Assembly: GCA_964016885.1 (NCBI GenBank)
Contig: OZ024742.1
Coordinates: 358,042,587 to 358,106,586, forward strand
Direction of reading: 5' to 3'
Length of the DNA: 64,000 nucleotides
Source: Eledone cirrhosa
Taxonomy: Eukaryota > Mollusca > Cephalopoda > Octopoda > Eledonidae
Positions 33,981 through 44,221 of this stretch are shown here, one piece after another. Each line of letters opens with the position of its first letter. Position 1 is the stretch's first letter. The notes under the pieces were generated by a model. The model was given only the letters and a program-made list of their open reading frames with translations. It made no database searches and was not told the DNA's origin. The position numbers and the translations under genes are program-made.

Positions 33981-35019
33981 CAACAAATAGAGAAAATGAT
34001 GAAAATACGTAAGTGCTCTCACTTGCTGTTTCATATATATTATGTATACATAGTTTATGTAATGCATTCTCAAAGCATGTTAACATTAAATATTGAAAGT
34101 ATATGTGTTTAAGAAAATTAGTTGGTTACACATTTTATGACAAACTCTGAATTCTTCTTGATTTGCTGTGTAAATATTAATAACCATTTCTGCTTGACTG
34201 TCTCTGCTGAGAGAATATCAACAGAATATGGAATCTTTCCTGTGTTGTGTCTTCAGGCCAGCCATGATCAAGTAAACATATCTAGTTCTCAATGATGATG
34301 ATGATGATGATGATGAGGTGAATGAGTTGAAGATGGAGGATGTCAGTATGATGATTGTAATATGGATAATTTTCTAAAAATGCGAGTTTGTTGTTGAAAT
34401 TGCTGTGAATGGTTTCCTGATTTATCACTTTTACTAAAGTATATTTTTAGCAATTAATCTCAAGTAGTTTTGTTGAAAACAGACGTTTATGACAATGAGA
34501 TGTAAGGCAATGTCAATGGTCTCTTCAAGACATATTTTACTAATAAATAAAGATATTTATTTGTTTAATTGTTTATCTATTTTGTTAAAACAATGTATTT
34601 CTATTTTTATATATAAAAAGTTAATGTTGTTTTGGCTTTCTGCATCACTGTAAGTTTGGCTCATTAAATCTGTCTGAGAATATTTTGTTTAAAAATTCAA
34701 AGAAGGAAGAGAGGAAGGAAGGAATAGAAAAGTAAAATGAACACTAGATAATTAAATATCATTTCAGGAAAAATAATTACCAAATTATATTTCAAATGTG
34801 TTAATTAGTTTTTTCTCTTTTTTTTTATTTTTGAACTTCAATCAAATTAGATTTTATTGTTGGTTAACATATGATTGTTTAATAGATGTTTACATATTAA
34901 AACAATCTGGTACAGGCTAAGATGAATAGATATGTGAAAACATACTGGGAGTGTAACCCATATCACCTTATTCACACTTTGGAGCATTATACTATATTTT
35001 CCTAACATCTCACACCAAT
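33981..35019. other. AT-rich spacer, no gene seen
   Basis: Includes (GAT)n at 34290-34316. Nothing else recognised. Confidence 0.5.
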
Positions 35020-35323
35020 CAGGGCTGTATTTAATTGGGGTGGGGTGGGGTGGGGCGTAATTGCCCCAGATCCCCTGCATTGGGGGACCCAACCAGTGAC
35101 GGCCATAGCAATTTATTTGGGCCCTTAGCTGGGCTTTTTAGTTTTAGCATGGTTAGTATTTTGGAATTTAATACCTATATGTATAACTTTTCAATTCCAA
35201 TTACTTGCATCAAGCTAACTTTGATATGTAAAATAAGGTGTGTGTGTTCTAATTTGTTATGTCTGAGGGGGGGCCCCTCAAAACTGAAGTGCCCCATGGC
35301 CCCAAGGTCTAAATCCAATCCTG
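35020..35323 (+). mobile_element. hAT-like MITE, copy 4
   Basis: Starts CAGGGCTGTATTTAATTG and ends TCTAAATCCAATCCTG. The core GTATAACTTTTCAATTCC and AGCTAACTTTGATATG matches the family. I could not find a clear target-site duplication for this copy. A (GGGGT)n patch lies near the left end. Confidence 0.8.
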
Positions 35324-35531
35324 CCTTAGACAAATAATCATTATACTATGCTTTCAGACACCAATATATAGTCTATGGGTTGACAGAAATAGCAGGTAAA
35401 TTCTCTCTATATCATACCTTACTGTTTTTGAAAAGAACACAGCTTTGGAAAAGTATGTTATGTCATAGCTGGAATACCTTTGGATATAGGTCTCCTTAAT
35501 TATTGTAGACCTGTGACTAAGCAAAAGCATA

Positions 35532-35760
35532 TTAAGCCTTTAGCATTTACATTACTCTATATGTACTATGACATTTTCATGGTAAAGTCTTTATCTCACA
35601 TAATTATCTCACATAATATAGAATCTATGAAATTTTGATATTATTTATTTTGAGAACAATAACTTAACATCAGTATGAGTGACCGGTTACAGCCGGTTTG
35701 TACAGAAAGAGGTGAGAGAATTCTGGCCGGATATGGCCGGTTTAAATTTTAAAGGGTTAA
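35532..35760 (-). mobile_element. piggyBac-like TTAA MITE, copy 2
   Basis: Left TTAAGCCTTTAGCATTTACA, right TTTAAATTTTAAAGGGTTAA. Minus orientation relative to the copy at 53142. Internal GAATTCTGGCCGGATATGGC and CTCACATAATATAGAATCTA. About 229 bp, no coding capacity. Confidence 0.82.
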
Positions 35761-35883
35761 GACTGTGTATCCAATTTTATAATTGTTTGGAATCAGAAGA
35801 CAGTTTGGATTTGACTTCAACTTATTTAAATCCTGGTGTTTCCTTTTGTATACAAAACTGAGAGCAGTGAATTCTAACCAAAC

Positions 35884-36478
35884 TACTTAATACATTATTG
35901 TTATACTTTGGGAGGGTCATGTTGCCAATAAGAAACACACGCACCAGTTGCTTTCACTTCAATTTAATTTATTAAATATTTATAAATTTACAAATTTATA
36001 AATTTCTGGTTGGTTGGTTGGTTCCACAACCAGATAGTTGTTTATATATATATAGTCATAGTTCTTTCGTCACACACTCTGTGACCTCTTCAGTGACTGG
36101 GGATTTCTTTCTTCGTTTCTGTGCCTTTCCTTTCTTCTATCCTACGCCATTTTTGGCGTAGGATAGAAGAAAGGAAAGGCACAGAAACGAAGAAAGAAAT
36201 CCCCAGTCACTGAAGAGGTCACAGAGTGTGTGACGAAAGAACTATGACTATATATATATAAACAACTATCTGGTTGTGGAACCAACCAACCAACCAGAAA
36301 TTTATAAATTTGTAAATTTATAAATATTTAATAAATTAAATTGAAGTGAAAGCAACTGGTGCGTGTGTTTCTTATTGGCAACATGACCCTCCCAAAGTAT
36401 AACACTATCGGTTTCAACACACGATTTCAGATAAAGAATCTTGCTAAACAAATTCAGAAACGAAATACTTAATACATT
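35884..36478. mobile_element. Insertion carrying a 506-bp palindrome, flanked by 13-bp target duplication
   Basis: A perfect 13-bp direct repeat TACTTAATACATT (35884-35896 and 36466-36478) brackets a 569-bp insertion. From 35899 to 36404 the insertion is an inverted repeat. Arms 35899-36149 and 36154-36404 (251 bp each) are complementary at every position I compared, around a 4-base TTTT loop. A unique 61-bp tail (36405-36465) lies on the right only. Variable-length duplications and inverted terminal units are known in Penelope-like elements, so a PLE end is a plausible source, but no coding sequence is present. Confidence 0.9.
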
Positions 36479-36814
36479 TTTATCCCGTTAATACCAAACT
36501 GCCTGAAATGGGCCCTGGTTCTACTAAACAACTGTTTATTTTAAAGTGTTTCTATTCATCTAAAAACCTTCTATCATAATTTTGTGTAAGGACTTCATTA
36601 TGTCCCAAACAACAATTTAACGATGGTTCCTACTATAAGCACAAGGCCAGCAATTTTGGGGGAGGAGGAAGTCCTTTGAAACATCTCAGAACATCCAATG
36701 TTCCCATAGAAAATTGCACATAAGAATAATGCTGTGTGTGTGTGTGTGTAACCTTTACAAATGCATATCAGTGTGGGATGCAATATAGACTGTAAATATA
36801 GACTGCAAAGCCTT
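36479..36814. other. No gene seen
   Basis: Short frames only. A (TG)n of about 18 bp lies at 36732. Confidence 0.5.
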
Positions 36815-37075
36815 ATAATCATCATCATCCTTGTTTAATGTCTGCTTTCCCTGCTATCAAGAGTCAGATGGGTCTATATAGATCAAGTCAGTACTTAAGT
36901 GGGGTTACGGACCTCCCAGACAGGCCTTATGGTCTGCATCTTGCTTGTGTATGGTCATATGTTCTAATAAATGCACAGGAGAAGTTGTGTCTTTTGACAG
37001 AAACTGAATGGCCCTCCAAACCCCTTTTTGGCAAGCTTTCTACAGCTGTATGCATTTCCTAACACCAATATTTGT
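36815..37075 (-). repeat. GAT-tailed family member (variant 3' end)
   Basis: (ATC)n at 36818-36828, then TTGTTTAATGTCTGCTTTCC, GATGGGTCTATATAGATCAA and GGCAAGCTTTCTACAGCTGT. Aligns by eye with 56398-56640, defining a subfamily distinct from 31103-31450. Confidence 0.65.
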
Positions 37076-37832
37076 AATATTTGCTCTGTATTGAATTACA
37101 TACACTCCCATGTCATTCCTGCTCTCGGAATGTCAGTGAACTGAACCAAAGATTCATGTCTCAGTAATCTGTAAGCCACTACACTAATGTTGTATCTATA
37201 CATCAACTAAAATGAAACAGAAGCAGAGAAACATAGCATTTATGAAAGTAGATAATAATAAATTCCCCTAACACAAGGTTATAGTGTTCATCTTCATATG
37301 GTATAGCCCCTGTAATTCCTGATGGAGTTGTACATATGCTGTAGGAACATGCAGTGTTTCTTGGGTATTTTAAGCCTGGTGGATCCCCTCTTGGTCTGAA
37401 CACAGCCGATGTCTTCTAGAGAAGGAAAGAAAGTAAGAAAGAGGAATTCAGAAATAGATGCAGCTACCTTTTTTTATTGACCTCGAAAGGACGAAAGGCA
37501 AAATTGACCTCGGCAGTATTTGAACTCAGTGAGCCAGAATAAACACCACTTTGCATTCTATCCAACATTCTAATGACTTTTCCAATTTATTGCCATCTTC
37601 ATATACAGCATATTAAACCATAATATCTCGTATCAGATGAAACTACATTAACAAGATATTCTTGAAAAATATAAAACAGTAATATGGCTGTATCACATTA
37701 AATATGAAAGTTTTACTTTAGTTTACTGCAAATGTTCACAATCTGTCCACAAGTAAAGATATCCTAGAAATATTTCAATTAACAAAGATAGTTTTAGATA
37801 TTTTCAGCTAAATAATTACGGGATGTTAAGGG
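37076..37832. other. Spacer with a SINE relic
   Basis: At about 37472-37565, minus sense, a truncated SINE (TTATTGACCTCGAAAGGACG, GACCTCGGCAGTATTTGAAC, then a head with CACTTTGCATTCTATCCAAC). Nothing else recognised. Confidence 0.55.
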
Positions 37833-38088
37833 TTAATCCCTTAGCCATTAGTCAATATTTACTATTGTGTTTTCACATAGCCATTAGTCAATATTTACTA
37901 TTGTGTTTTCACATAAAAGGCTTTATCTTACATAATATCTCACATAATATCAAATCTATGAGATTTTGATATTTATTTAGAAAACAATACGTTAACATTG
38001 GTATGAGCAGCCAGTTACCACTGGTTTAAACAGAGAGACGTGAAAGAACTCTGGCTCGATATGGTTGTTTTAAATGCTAAAGGGTTAC
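37833..38088 (-). mobile_element. piggyBac-like TTAA MITE, copy 3, with internal 36-bp duplication
   Basis: Left TTAATCCCTTAGCCATTAG, right TTTAAATGCTAAAGGGTTAC. A 36-bp segment starting AGCCATTAGTCAATATTTAC is duplicated in tandem at 37843-37878 and 37879-37914. Same orientation as 35532-35760. Confidence 0.8.
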
Positions 38089-38471
38089 GTAAAGAAAACA
38101 TCTGTTGAATAGAACTCATTTCTTTAAAAGGTTCCTTCATGGGCTGCTGTGAAGGATTTGAACTCAGGTTTGTATCCTATTGTGATACTCCTCTATTATA
38201 CACTACCCCCACCCTCCATTCACATCATCATCTCTTCTGATAATTACAGCAGTGAGTTACACACCATATTGTTTTTTTCCCATACATTTTAATTGTCTTG
38301 TTTTTAACTATGTTGAAAAATCTTTTATGCTTATTTCAAATCTAATAACTCTACTTTAGTTTTGAAGGACTTTGGTCTTATGATGCTTCACAAAGGAAGT
38401 GAGTTGCCAAGAGCTGTGAAGTTTTAGAACAAAAATAGTAAAGCAATCATGTTGTGTTATCTAAAAGTAAT

Positions 38472-38475
<4 letters not shown>
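38089..38475. other. No gene seen
   Basis: AT-rich. No recognised repeat or coding frame. Confidence 0.5.
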
Positions 38476-38514
<39 letters not shown>

Positions 38515-38765
38515 CTGTGTTTGTGTGTGTGTATATATGCATGTATGTATTTTTATATATATACATATATGTATATGTGTTTGTATATGTATGCATGTAT
38601 GTATGTAAATAAATATTTATATATATGTGTGTGTGTGTGTTTGTATATGTGTTTGAGTGGTCATGTGTGGTCGTGTGTGTGTGTGCGTGTGTTCGTGTGT
38701 ATATGTGTGTGTCTGTGTTCGTGTGTGTGTGTGTGTGTCTGTGTGTGTGTGTATGTATGTGTTTA
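38476..38765. repeat. (TA)n-(TG)n compound microsatellite
   Basis: (TA)n at 38476-38513 followed by about 250 bp of TGTG, TGTATA and CGTG repeats. Frames across it (YIYI, VCVCV, THTH) are artefacts. Confidence 0.95.
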
Positions 38766-39082
38766 TAAACTTGCACAACATCTTGAAAAAAAAAAATTGT
38801 TCCACACAGTTCTACTTCAAATTTTCTTCAATAATTTATATTTGCAGCACATATCAGTATGCTTCATCACCATCATCACCTGATCAATGTTGTCTTTATC
38901 AACTACATCATCATCATCAACAGCAACAGCAGTATGATTATCCTTTTTGTCATTAGTCAGTTTATATGTTGTTTATCTAATGTAGCTGTATGGTTACAAC
39001 ATTTTCTTCACAGTTATGAGATTCTAGTTTCCATATCCATGGGATTTGTATGACAGAAACTGTACTAACACATCTGTATATA
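38766..39082. other. No gene seen
   Basis: An A10 run at 38787 and short CAT/CAG triplets at 38860-38935. No feature supported. Confidence 0.5.
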
Positions 39083-39186
39083 TACAGGGTATCACAAAAA
39101 ATGTATACACACTTCAACAACATTCTAATAAACATTGCCTGTACAGGTAATCAAAGTGTGTAAACATTTTATGGAGACACCCTGTA
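39083..39186. mobile_element. Mini-MITE of about 105 bp, copy 2
   Basis: Left TACAGGGTATCACAAAAAAT, right ATTTTATGGAGACACCCTGT. Same orientation and internal TGCCTGTACAGGTAATCAAA as the copy at 21845-21951. It abuts the (ATC)n tail of the next LINE copy. Confidence 0.75.
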
Positions 39187-39880
39187 TCATCATCATCATT
39201 TAACGTCCATCTTCCATGCTAGCATGGGGTAGACGCGTTTGTCCCACTTGAAGCAAGATTGGTCAGGTGAACATGTCTCACTCATATAGAACTGTTTCTG
39301 GCTGGTTTTCTATGGTTGGATGACCTTCCTAACGCCAACCACATTTACAGTGTGGATTGGGAGCTTTTTACCATGTCTCCTACACAACCACTTTACAGTG
39401 TTGACTGGATGTTCTGTGGTATCAACATAACTTTACAGAGAAAGGGTGGTGTGGGCATAAGTGGGAGGAAAGAGTAGGGTGTGCGACAGGGTGTATATTG
39501 GCTTAAGAGGTGCCTACTGACTGTAGGTTTAAGTTTCTATGTAAGGGAAGGCGGGTCTTCTGTATTACTGCATAGTGCCAAAGATCTCAACCCAGTGATA
39601 TTGTCTTAGAGAGGTGTAAGTGTGCAAGGTCACTTTTTATCACCTTGTCCCAGGTTTTTCTGGGTCTACCTACTCCATAGCTTCCATCAATTTTGATTGC
39701 CCTGCACTTTTTTTATACAGCTGTCATCTTTCATACACATCACGTGACCATACCAACATAATCTCCTCTCAAGTAAACTGCATCTGATCCCTATTATTCC
39801 TAATTTCTCACATAGTTCTTTTACATTTTGCTGTTCGTGTATATTGCTATTACACATCCATTGGAGCATGCTTTGTTCCT
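39187..39880 (-). pseudogene. GAT-tailed LINE: 3' UTR plus C-terminal coding fragment
   Basis: (ATC)n at 39187-39197, a 3' UTR similar to 43840-44221, then a coding remnant. The minus frame at 39687-39869 reads MLQWMCNSNIHEQQNVKELC, then GIRCSLLERRLCWYGHVMCM, aligning directly with residues 607-651 of the intact protein at 44222-46363. The right breakpoint is at about 39880, so the copy is 5'-truncated just upstream of the GHVMRM box. Confidence 0.85.
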
Positions 39881-40001
39881 TTCCAATATATATACATATA
39901 AACTATATGAGTTTTTAATGATCCGGCTTAGGGTGTAACCAGAAGCTTTTTGCTTAAATGTTTAATCTCTACTTATAATAAATATTTGCTCTATGGGTTT
40001 A

Positions 40002-40347
40002 TCATCATCATCATCATCATTATCATTTTACGTCCACTTTTCTCTGCTTGCAAGGGTGGGACGGGAACTGATTCAGGCTTGATTTCTACAGCTGGATGCC
40101 CTTCCTAACACCAACCTCATTTGCAGTGAGTGCTGGGTGCTTTTATGCCGTGGTACCTCCACAACCACTTTGCAGTGGAATGATATGGACCCCAGTCCCT
40201 ATCATCTCATTTCTACAGCTGAGTAAACTGGAGCAATGAAATAAAGTGTCTTGCTCAAGGAAACAACACATTACCCAGTCTGAGAATTGAACTCACAATC
40301 TTTCGATTGCAAGGCCAATGCTCTAACCACTAAGCCATGTGCTTCCA
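40002..40347 (-). mobile_element. Composite: GAT-tailed 3' end fused to tRNA-derived SINE
   Basis: Left part 40002-40185: (ATC)n, TTTTACGTCCACTTTTCTCT, GCTTGCAAGGGTGGGACGGG, CTGGATGCCCTTCCTAACAC. Right part 40186-40347, minus sense: GGTTAGAGCATTGGCCTTGC, TGAGTTCAATTCTCAGACTG, CCTTGAGCAAGACACTTTAT. The same junction (CAGTGGAATGATAxGGACCC) is found at 58625-58975, so the fusion has moved or been copied as one unit. Confidence 0.85.
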
Positions 40348-40489
40348 TTTATATATATATATATACAGCCCTTATCAAGTCCTCTTTGACATTTGATTTT
40401 TTTATTATTACTCTCTATATATATAAAGATAAAAGTTATATCGGTGATAAAAGCCGACCTTACCCAATTACACGACCGTGACCCCTGGC

Positions 40490-40820
40490 GTCACGCAGTA
40501 TTACAGAGTACCCGACCTCCGATTGGTACAAGCTGAAGCATAGAGACAATATGGCCCCACACCCTCCCACTGCAATGTGGTCGTGGAGGTGCCAAGGCAA
40601 AAAAGCACCCAGCCCACACTGTAAAGTGGATGTGTAGGCACCACGGAAAAAACCACCCAGCACTAACTGTAAATGAGGTTGGTGTTAGGAAGGGCATCCA
40701 GCTGTAGCAATCAAGCCAGAATCAGTTCCCGTATGAGCAAGACAAGGTCAGCTGACCGGACACTGCCCACAACAGGACAACCCATCTAACCCATGGACGA
40801 ACGGACGTAAAATGGTGATG
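40490..40820 (+). mobile_element. GAT-tailed LINE 3' end (non-coding)
   Basis: Plus sense: GTGACCCCTGGCGTCACGCA, GCACCCAGCCCACACTGTAA, AGGAAGGGCATCCAGCTGTA, GACACTGCCCACAACAGG, then a GATGATGAT tail meeting TATATATA. Mirror-orientation relative of 31103-31450. Confidence 0.82.
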
Positions 40821-40834
40821 ATGATATATATATA

Positions 40835-41133
40835 GGGTAAAGATCCCCTCGGTCATAAATGACAAAGGGATTTGCACTTAGAAAGTTCTCCCTCCAAGGC
40901 ACAAGTCCAGGCCAGGTTGTTTGTAGAAGACTAGCAGTCACCCATGCATACCAATCTCCCCATTCGACTTCCCCACCGTTGTCCAAGAGAAAGGTAATAG
41001 CTGATACAACTTGGAACCAGTGATGTCGCAACTCATTTCTACAGCTGGATGAACTGGAGTAGCATGAAATAAAGTATCTTGCTTAAGAATATAATGCACT
41101 AATTGGTCCATGAATTGAACTCACAACCTCACG
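40835..41133 (-). mobile_element. tRNA-derived SINE (TTGAGCAAG family), long form
   Basis: Shares CAGGTTGTTTGTAGAAGACT, TTGTCCAAGAGAAAGGTAAT and GATGTCGCAACTCATTTCTA with 30215-30525. The tRNA-like head (GAGGTTGTGAGTTCAATTCA) is truncated at a (TA)n tract. Confidence 0.75.

Positions 41134-41138
<5 letters not shown>

Positions 41139-41190
<52 letters not shown>
41139..41190. repeat. (TA)n-(GA)n microsatellite
   Basis: (TA)n to 41171 then (GA)n to the edge of the Penelope-like insertion. Confidence 0.95.
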
Positions 41191-41192
<2 letters not shown>

Positions 41193-42732
41193 TATTGGTA
41201 AAAGGAAAAGAAAATGCTGACAAATTGTTCCCAGTGAAAAATAATTTAATTAGGAATAAGTAAAAATTAGTAATAGTATTGTTTAGTATTCAGATTTGGT
41301 TTTAAGTTTTACCGGTTGCGCATTTCTAATGCTTTTCAAAATAATTTTGAGATAGAGCGCCCGTGATGTTTGCTCTAATCTGATTAGTTTTGGAAATTCT
41401 ACCTGTTTTATCTGAAAAAAGTGGCTCCAGATGTATTAAAATAAATTTCGCGCCAATTCGGGTTGCAAAAATTCTTGTGGTCTAAACAATTTTGATTGGT
41501 CGGTAGAGGTCATGTGAATGTTAAAAATTGATTTTGCGCCAAATGTAGGTTTGTGTCGGCTGATTGAGAAGTCACTGAAAAATAAGTCTTTCAAAACAAA
41601 TATGTGTGTGTGTGTAGTAGTAGTAAAGAGGTTCGTTGTTGTGATAATGGTCAGCAGGGATGTGTGTGCCAACCGCAGCCTGTTGACAGTTCAAATGCCT
41701 ATTAAGACAAGTGTGTGTGTGTGTGGGGGGGGGGTGACATTATCTTTAAATTTGTAGAGGGGAAAGATTCTGAAGTTGGGATGATTTTAGGAGGCACAGG
41801 TATCAATGTGTTCACTCAGTGGTATTTTCCTGTATTCCCGTATTTTAATTTGGGATCTATGGACAGTCATGCGTTGGCGGAGGCTGTTTTTGGTCTGGCC
41901 TATGTATTGTTCTCGACAACCTGAGCAAGTTAATACATATATTAGATTTTCTGATGCGCATGTGAAATTGTGTTTTACTATAAAACGTTGTCCTTCTTTG
42001 AAATAGAATTCTGAACTCTCTATTAGGTTGGTGCATATGCCACAGTTGGGTCTATCGCATTTATTTACTGTGGGTTTCGTTGTTGTGGTTGGCAGTACTT
42101 TGGCATGTGTTAGGATGTTTTTCATTGACTTAGATTGTCTTTTGCTCTTTATGATATCGTGTGTTCGTAGGATTTGGTTCATTCTATGGTCCTTTTTCAA
42201 CACAGGGATGTTCTGGGGGATGGTGTCAAAGGCCTCATTGTTGAGGGGGTTGTGTGTGGAGATGTATGGAAGAGCTTTTAGTTTCGGTTGATTTACTTTA
42301 GGGTGTCTAAGGTCCTGGGTACTGAGTTTTAGGGCACGTTGGATTCCATTGTCAATTAGTGATGCAGGGTAGTCCCTGCCTATGAGTGTGTCCTTTAGTT
42401 CTTGTAGCCGTAAGTAGCAGGTATTTTTATTGGAGACTATAGTACAGATTCTCTTGGCTAAGTTGTAGGGAATATTAATTTTAACGTGTCTAGGGTGGCA
42501 AGAGTTGAAAGGAAGATATTGCTTGGAGTCTGTGGGCTTGTAGTATATGTCTGTTTCTATTTTTTTTTTTTTTGTAAATTATTTTGAAAAGCATTAGAAT
42601 TGCGCAACCGGTAAAACTTAAAACCAAAACTGAATACTAACCAATACTATTACTAATTTTTACTTATTCCTAATTAAACTATTTTTCACTGGGAACAATT
42701 TGTCAGCATTTTCTTTTCAGTTTACCAATATA
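41191..42732 (-). mobile_element. Penelope-like element fragment with inverted terminal arms
   Basis: Outer segments 41191-41349 and 42575-42732 are inverted copies of each other, about 158 bp at roughly 93% by eye, both containing ACCGGTTGCGCA and CAAATTGTTCCCAGTGAAAA. Between them lies a minus-strand coding fragment with a GIY-YIG endonuclease. Inverted or partial terminal units are typical of Penelope-like elements. The element sits between a (TA)n/(GA)n tract and a (TA)n tract at 42858. The reverse-transcriptase catalytic core is absent, so it cannot be autonomous. Confidence 0.88.
41787..42560 (-). pseudogene. Penelope-like RT C-terminus plus GIY-YIG endonuclease fragment
   Basis: The minus frame is open for about 258 codons from 42560, with no ATG at the front because the 5' part is missing at a poly-T/arm junction. 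The beginning (DIYYKPTDSKQYLPFNSCHP) is the region following the catalytic domain in Penelope-type reverse transcriptases. Counting from the GTG at 42203, C49/C54/C57 form the zinc-binding KCDRPNCGIC motif, residues 87-91 (LIYVL) and 99-104 (QYIGQT) are the GIY and YIG halves, and R109, R111 and H115 follow. It ends at a TAA right after HIDTCAS, slightly short of the usual family C-terminus. It would encode the nicking endonuclease used for target priming; the fragment itself is inactive. Confidence 0.9.
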
Positions 42733-42853
42733 TCATAACTCGTGTGTTACACCTCTATTCTTTTATGAAATGCCTATGATGGTTGGAAGATCACTGATGA
42801 AGGACTAACTTTTTTCATATGTAACCCATTTGCAACACCGCAGCGCCCTTATT

Positions 42854-42926
<73 letters not shown>

Positions 42927-43419
42927 ACCGACCATTATATTACTGAACACTCATATTCATACCTTAATTGTGCCTCTGCAAAGTGGCGTGACAAAGTATT
43001 ATCAAAATAGACCCAACGGAGTAAATCAATATTCTATAATAGTGGAACTGAATTTTAGCAGAGAACTCCAAAATTAACACCGGAATTACTCATCTTTGTA
43101 CACAAACCTAAGCAGCTAACTCTGTAACACTTGAAATGAATTTCGATGTGAACATCGTATTCGTACCCATGCAGGATTCCTAATTAAAACCGTTTACTTC
43201 CCTCTGAGCCTAACTTGGGCGTAACATGTGTAACAGCTCCTTATAAATTATATTTTAATGGTCTACTTCTCTTTCTTCAATTTCTTCGATTATATATATA
43301 TATATCCAAAATTAAATTAAGGGTGCCATGTCCGAGGTTCATGCACCATATCCACTGTAGAATATGCTCAAAGATTCCAATGAATAGATCCGAGCATTTT
43401 ATATCAACAAGAAATTGAT

Positions 43420-43475
<56 letters not shown>

Positions 43476-43773
43476 AACATATGAAACAATCACAAGGGAT
43501 AATCTGTAAAAGTGTGTAAGCACACACAGCTATGTGGGTAACTAATTAAAGTTTAACTAGAACTTTAAATATAGATACCTTATAAAATGAATAATCTTTG
43601 TTGTATATATTTCAGTAAAGAAATATATTTCACCATCAATCGATTGGTAAAGCACAGTAGTAAAATCTGGATTTTCAACAAGAGAGATGATTTAACTATC
43701 TGCGTTTACACACCAAATGCAAATCTGCGAATGACTAGCAGACGTGTTGCATTGTTTTTTAAATAAACACTAG

Positions 43774-43777
<4 letters not shown>
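42733..43777. other. Spacer with several (TA)n tracts, no gene
   Basis: (TA)n at 42858-42921, 43289-43306 and 43421-43470. The segment CACTGATGAAGGACTAAC at 42793 resembles a Penelope-type terminal motif. No coding feature. Confidence 0.6.

Positions 43778-43824
<47 letters not shown>
43778..43824. repeat. (TA)n microsatellite at LINE 3' junction
   Basis: About 23 TA units directly abutting the (ATC)n tail of the LINE. A matching (TA)n tract lies at the LINE's 5' junction (46267-46306), so the element probably inserted within a (TA)n tract. Confidence 0.9.
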
Positions 43825-43826
<2 letters not shown>

Positions 43827-44221
43827 TCATCATCATCATCATCAACGTTTAACGTCCGTGTTCCACGCTTGCATGGGTTTGGACGGGGGTAGTCCCACTT
43901 GAGGCAAGAGTGATTGTCTTGCTCGCATAGGACTGTCTGGCAGGTTTTCTACAGTTGGATGCCCTTCCTAACACCAACCACATTTACAGTGTGGGTCTGG
44001 GAGGTTTTTACCGTGTTGCCTACACGGCCACATTACAGCGTGGACTGTGTGTTTTTTTGTCGTGACACCTACACGATCTCATTTGTTTCGGCCTCGATGG
44101 CGCGGCACCAACATAACTTTACATAGAACGGGGTGGTGTGGATGGGGTGGGGGTGGTGGTGGTGGGACGGGGTGTATTTTGTTAGAGATGCCTACTGGCT
44201 GGAGTAGGTTTTACTATATAT
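43824..44221 (-). mobile_element. 3' UTR and (GAT)n tail of the GAT-tailed LINE
   Basis: Minus sense: from the stop codon of the ORF through repeats of GTAxGGTGT and ACACTGTAAATGTGG, GGAAGGGCATCCAACTGTAG and GTCCAAACCCATGCAAGCGT to a (GAT)n tail. It is the reference for the many tail-only copies in this window. Confidence 0.88.

Noticed and set aside
33484..34112. Poly-Asp, poly-His, poly-Ser and poly-Met proteins of 135-200 residues
   Set aside because: Translations of an (ATC)n/(CAC)n array in every frame; no evidence of coding.
35899..36404. Palindrome as a sequencing fold-back artefact
   Set aside because: The exact 13-bp target duplication and the one-sided tail fit a real insertion better. 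Not fully excluded, so independent reads are the test.
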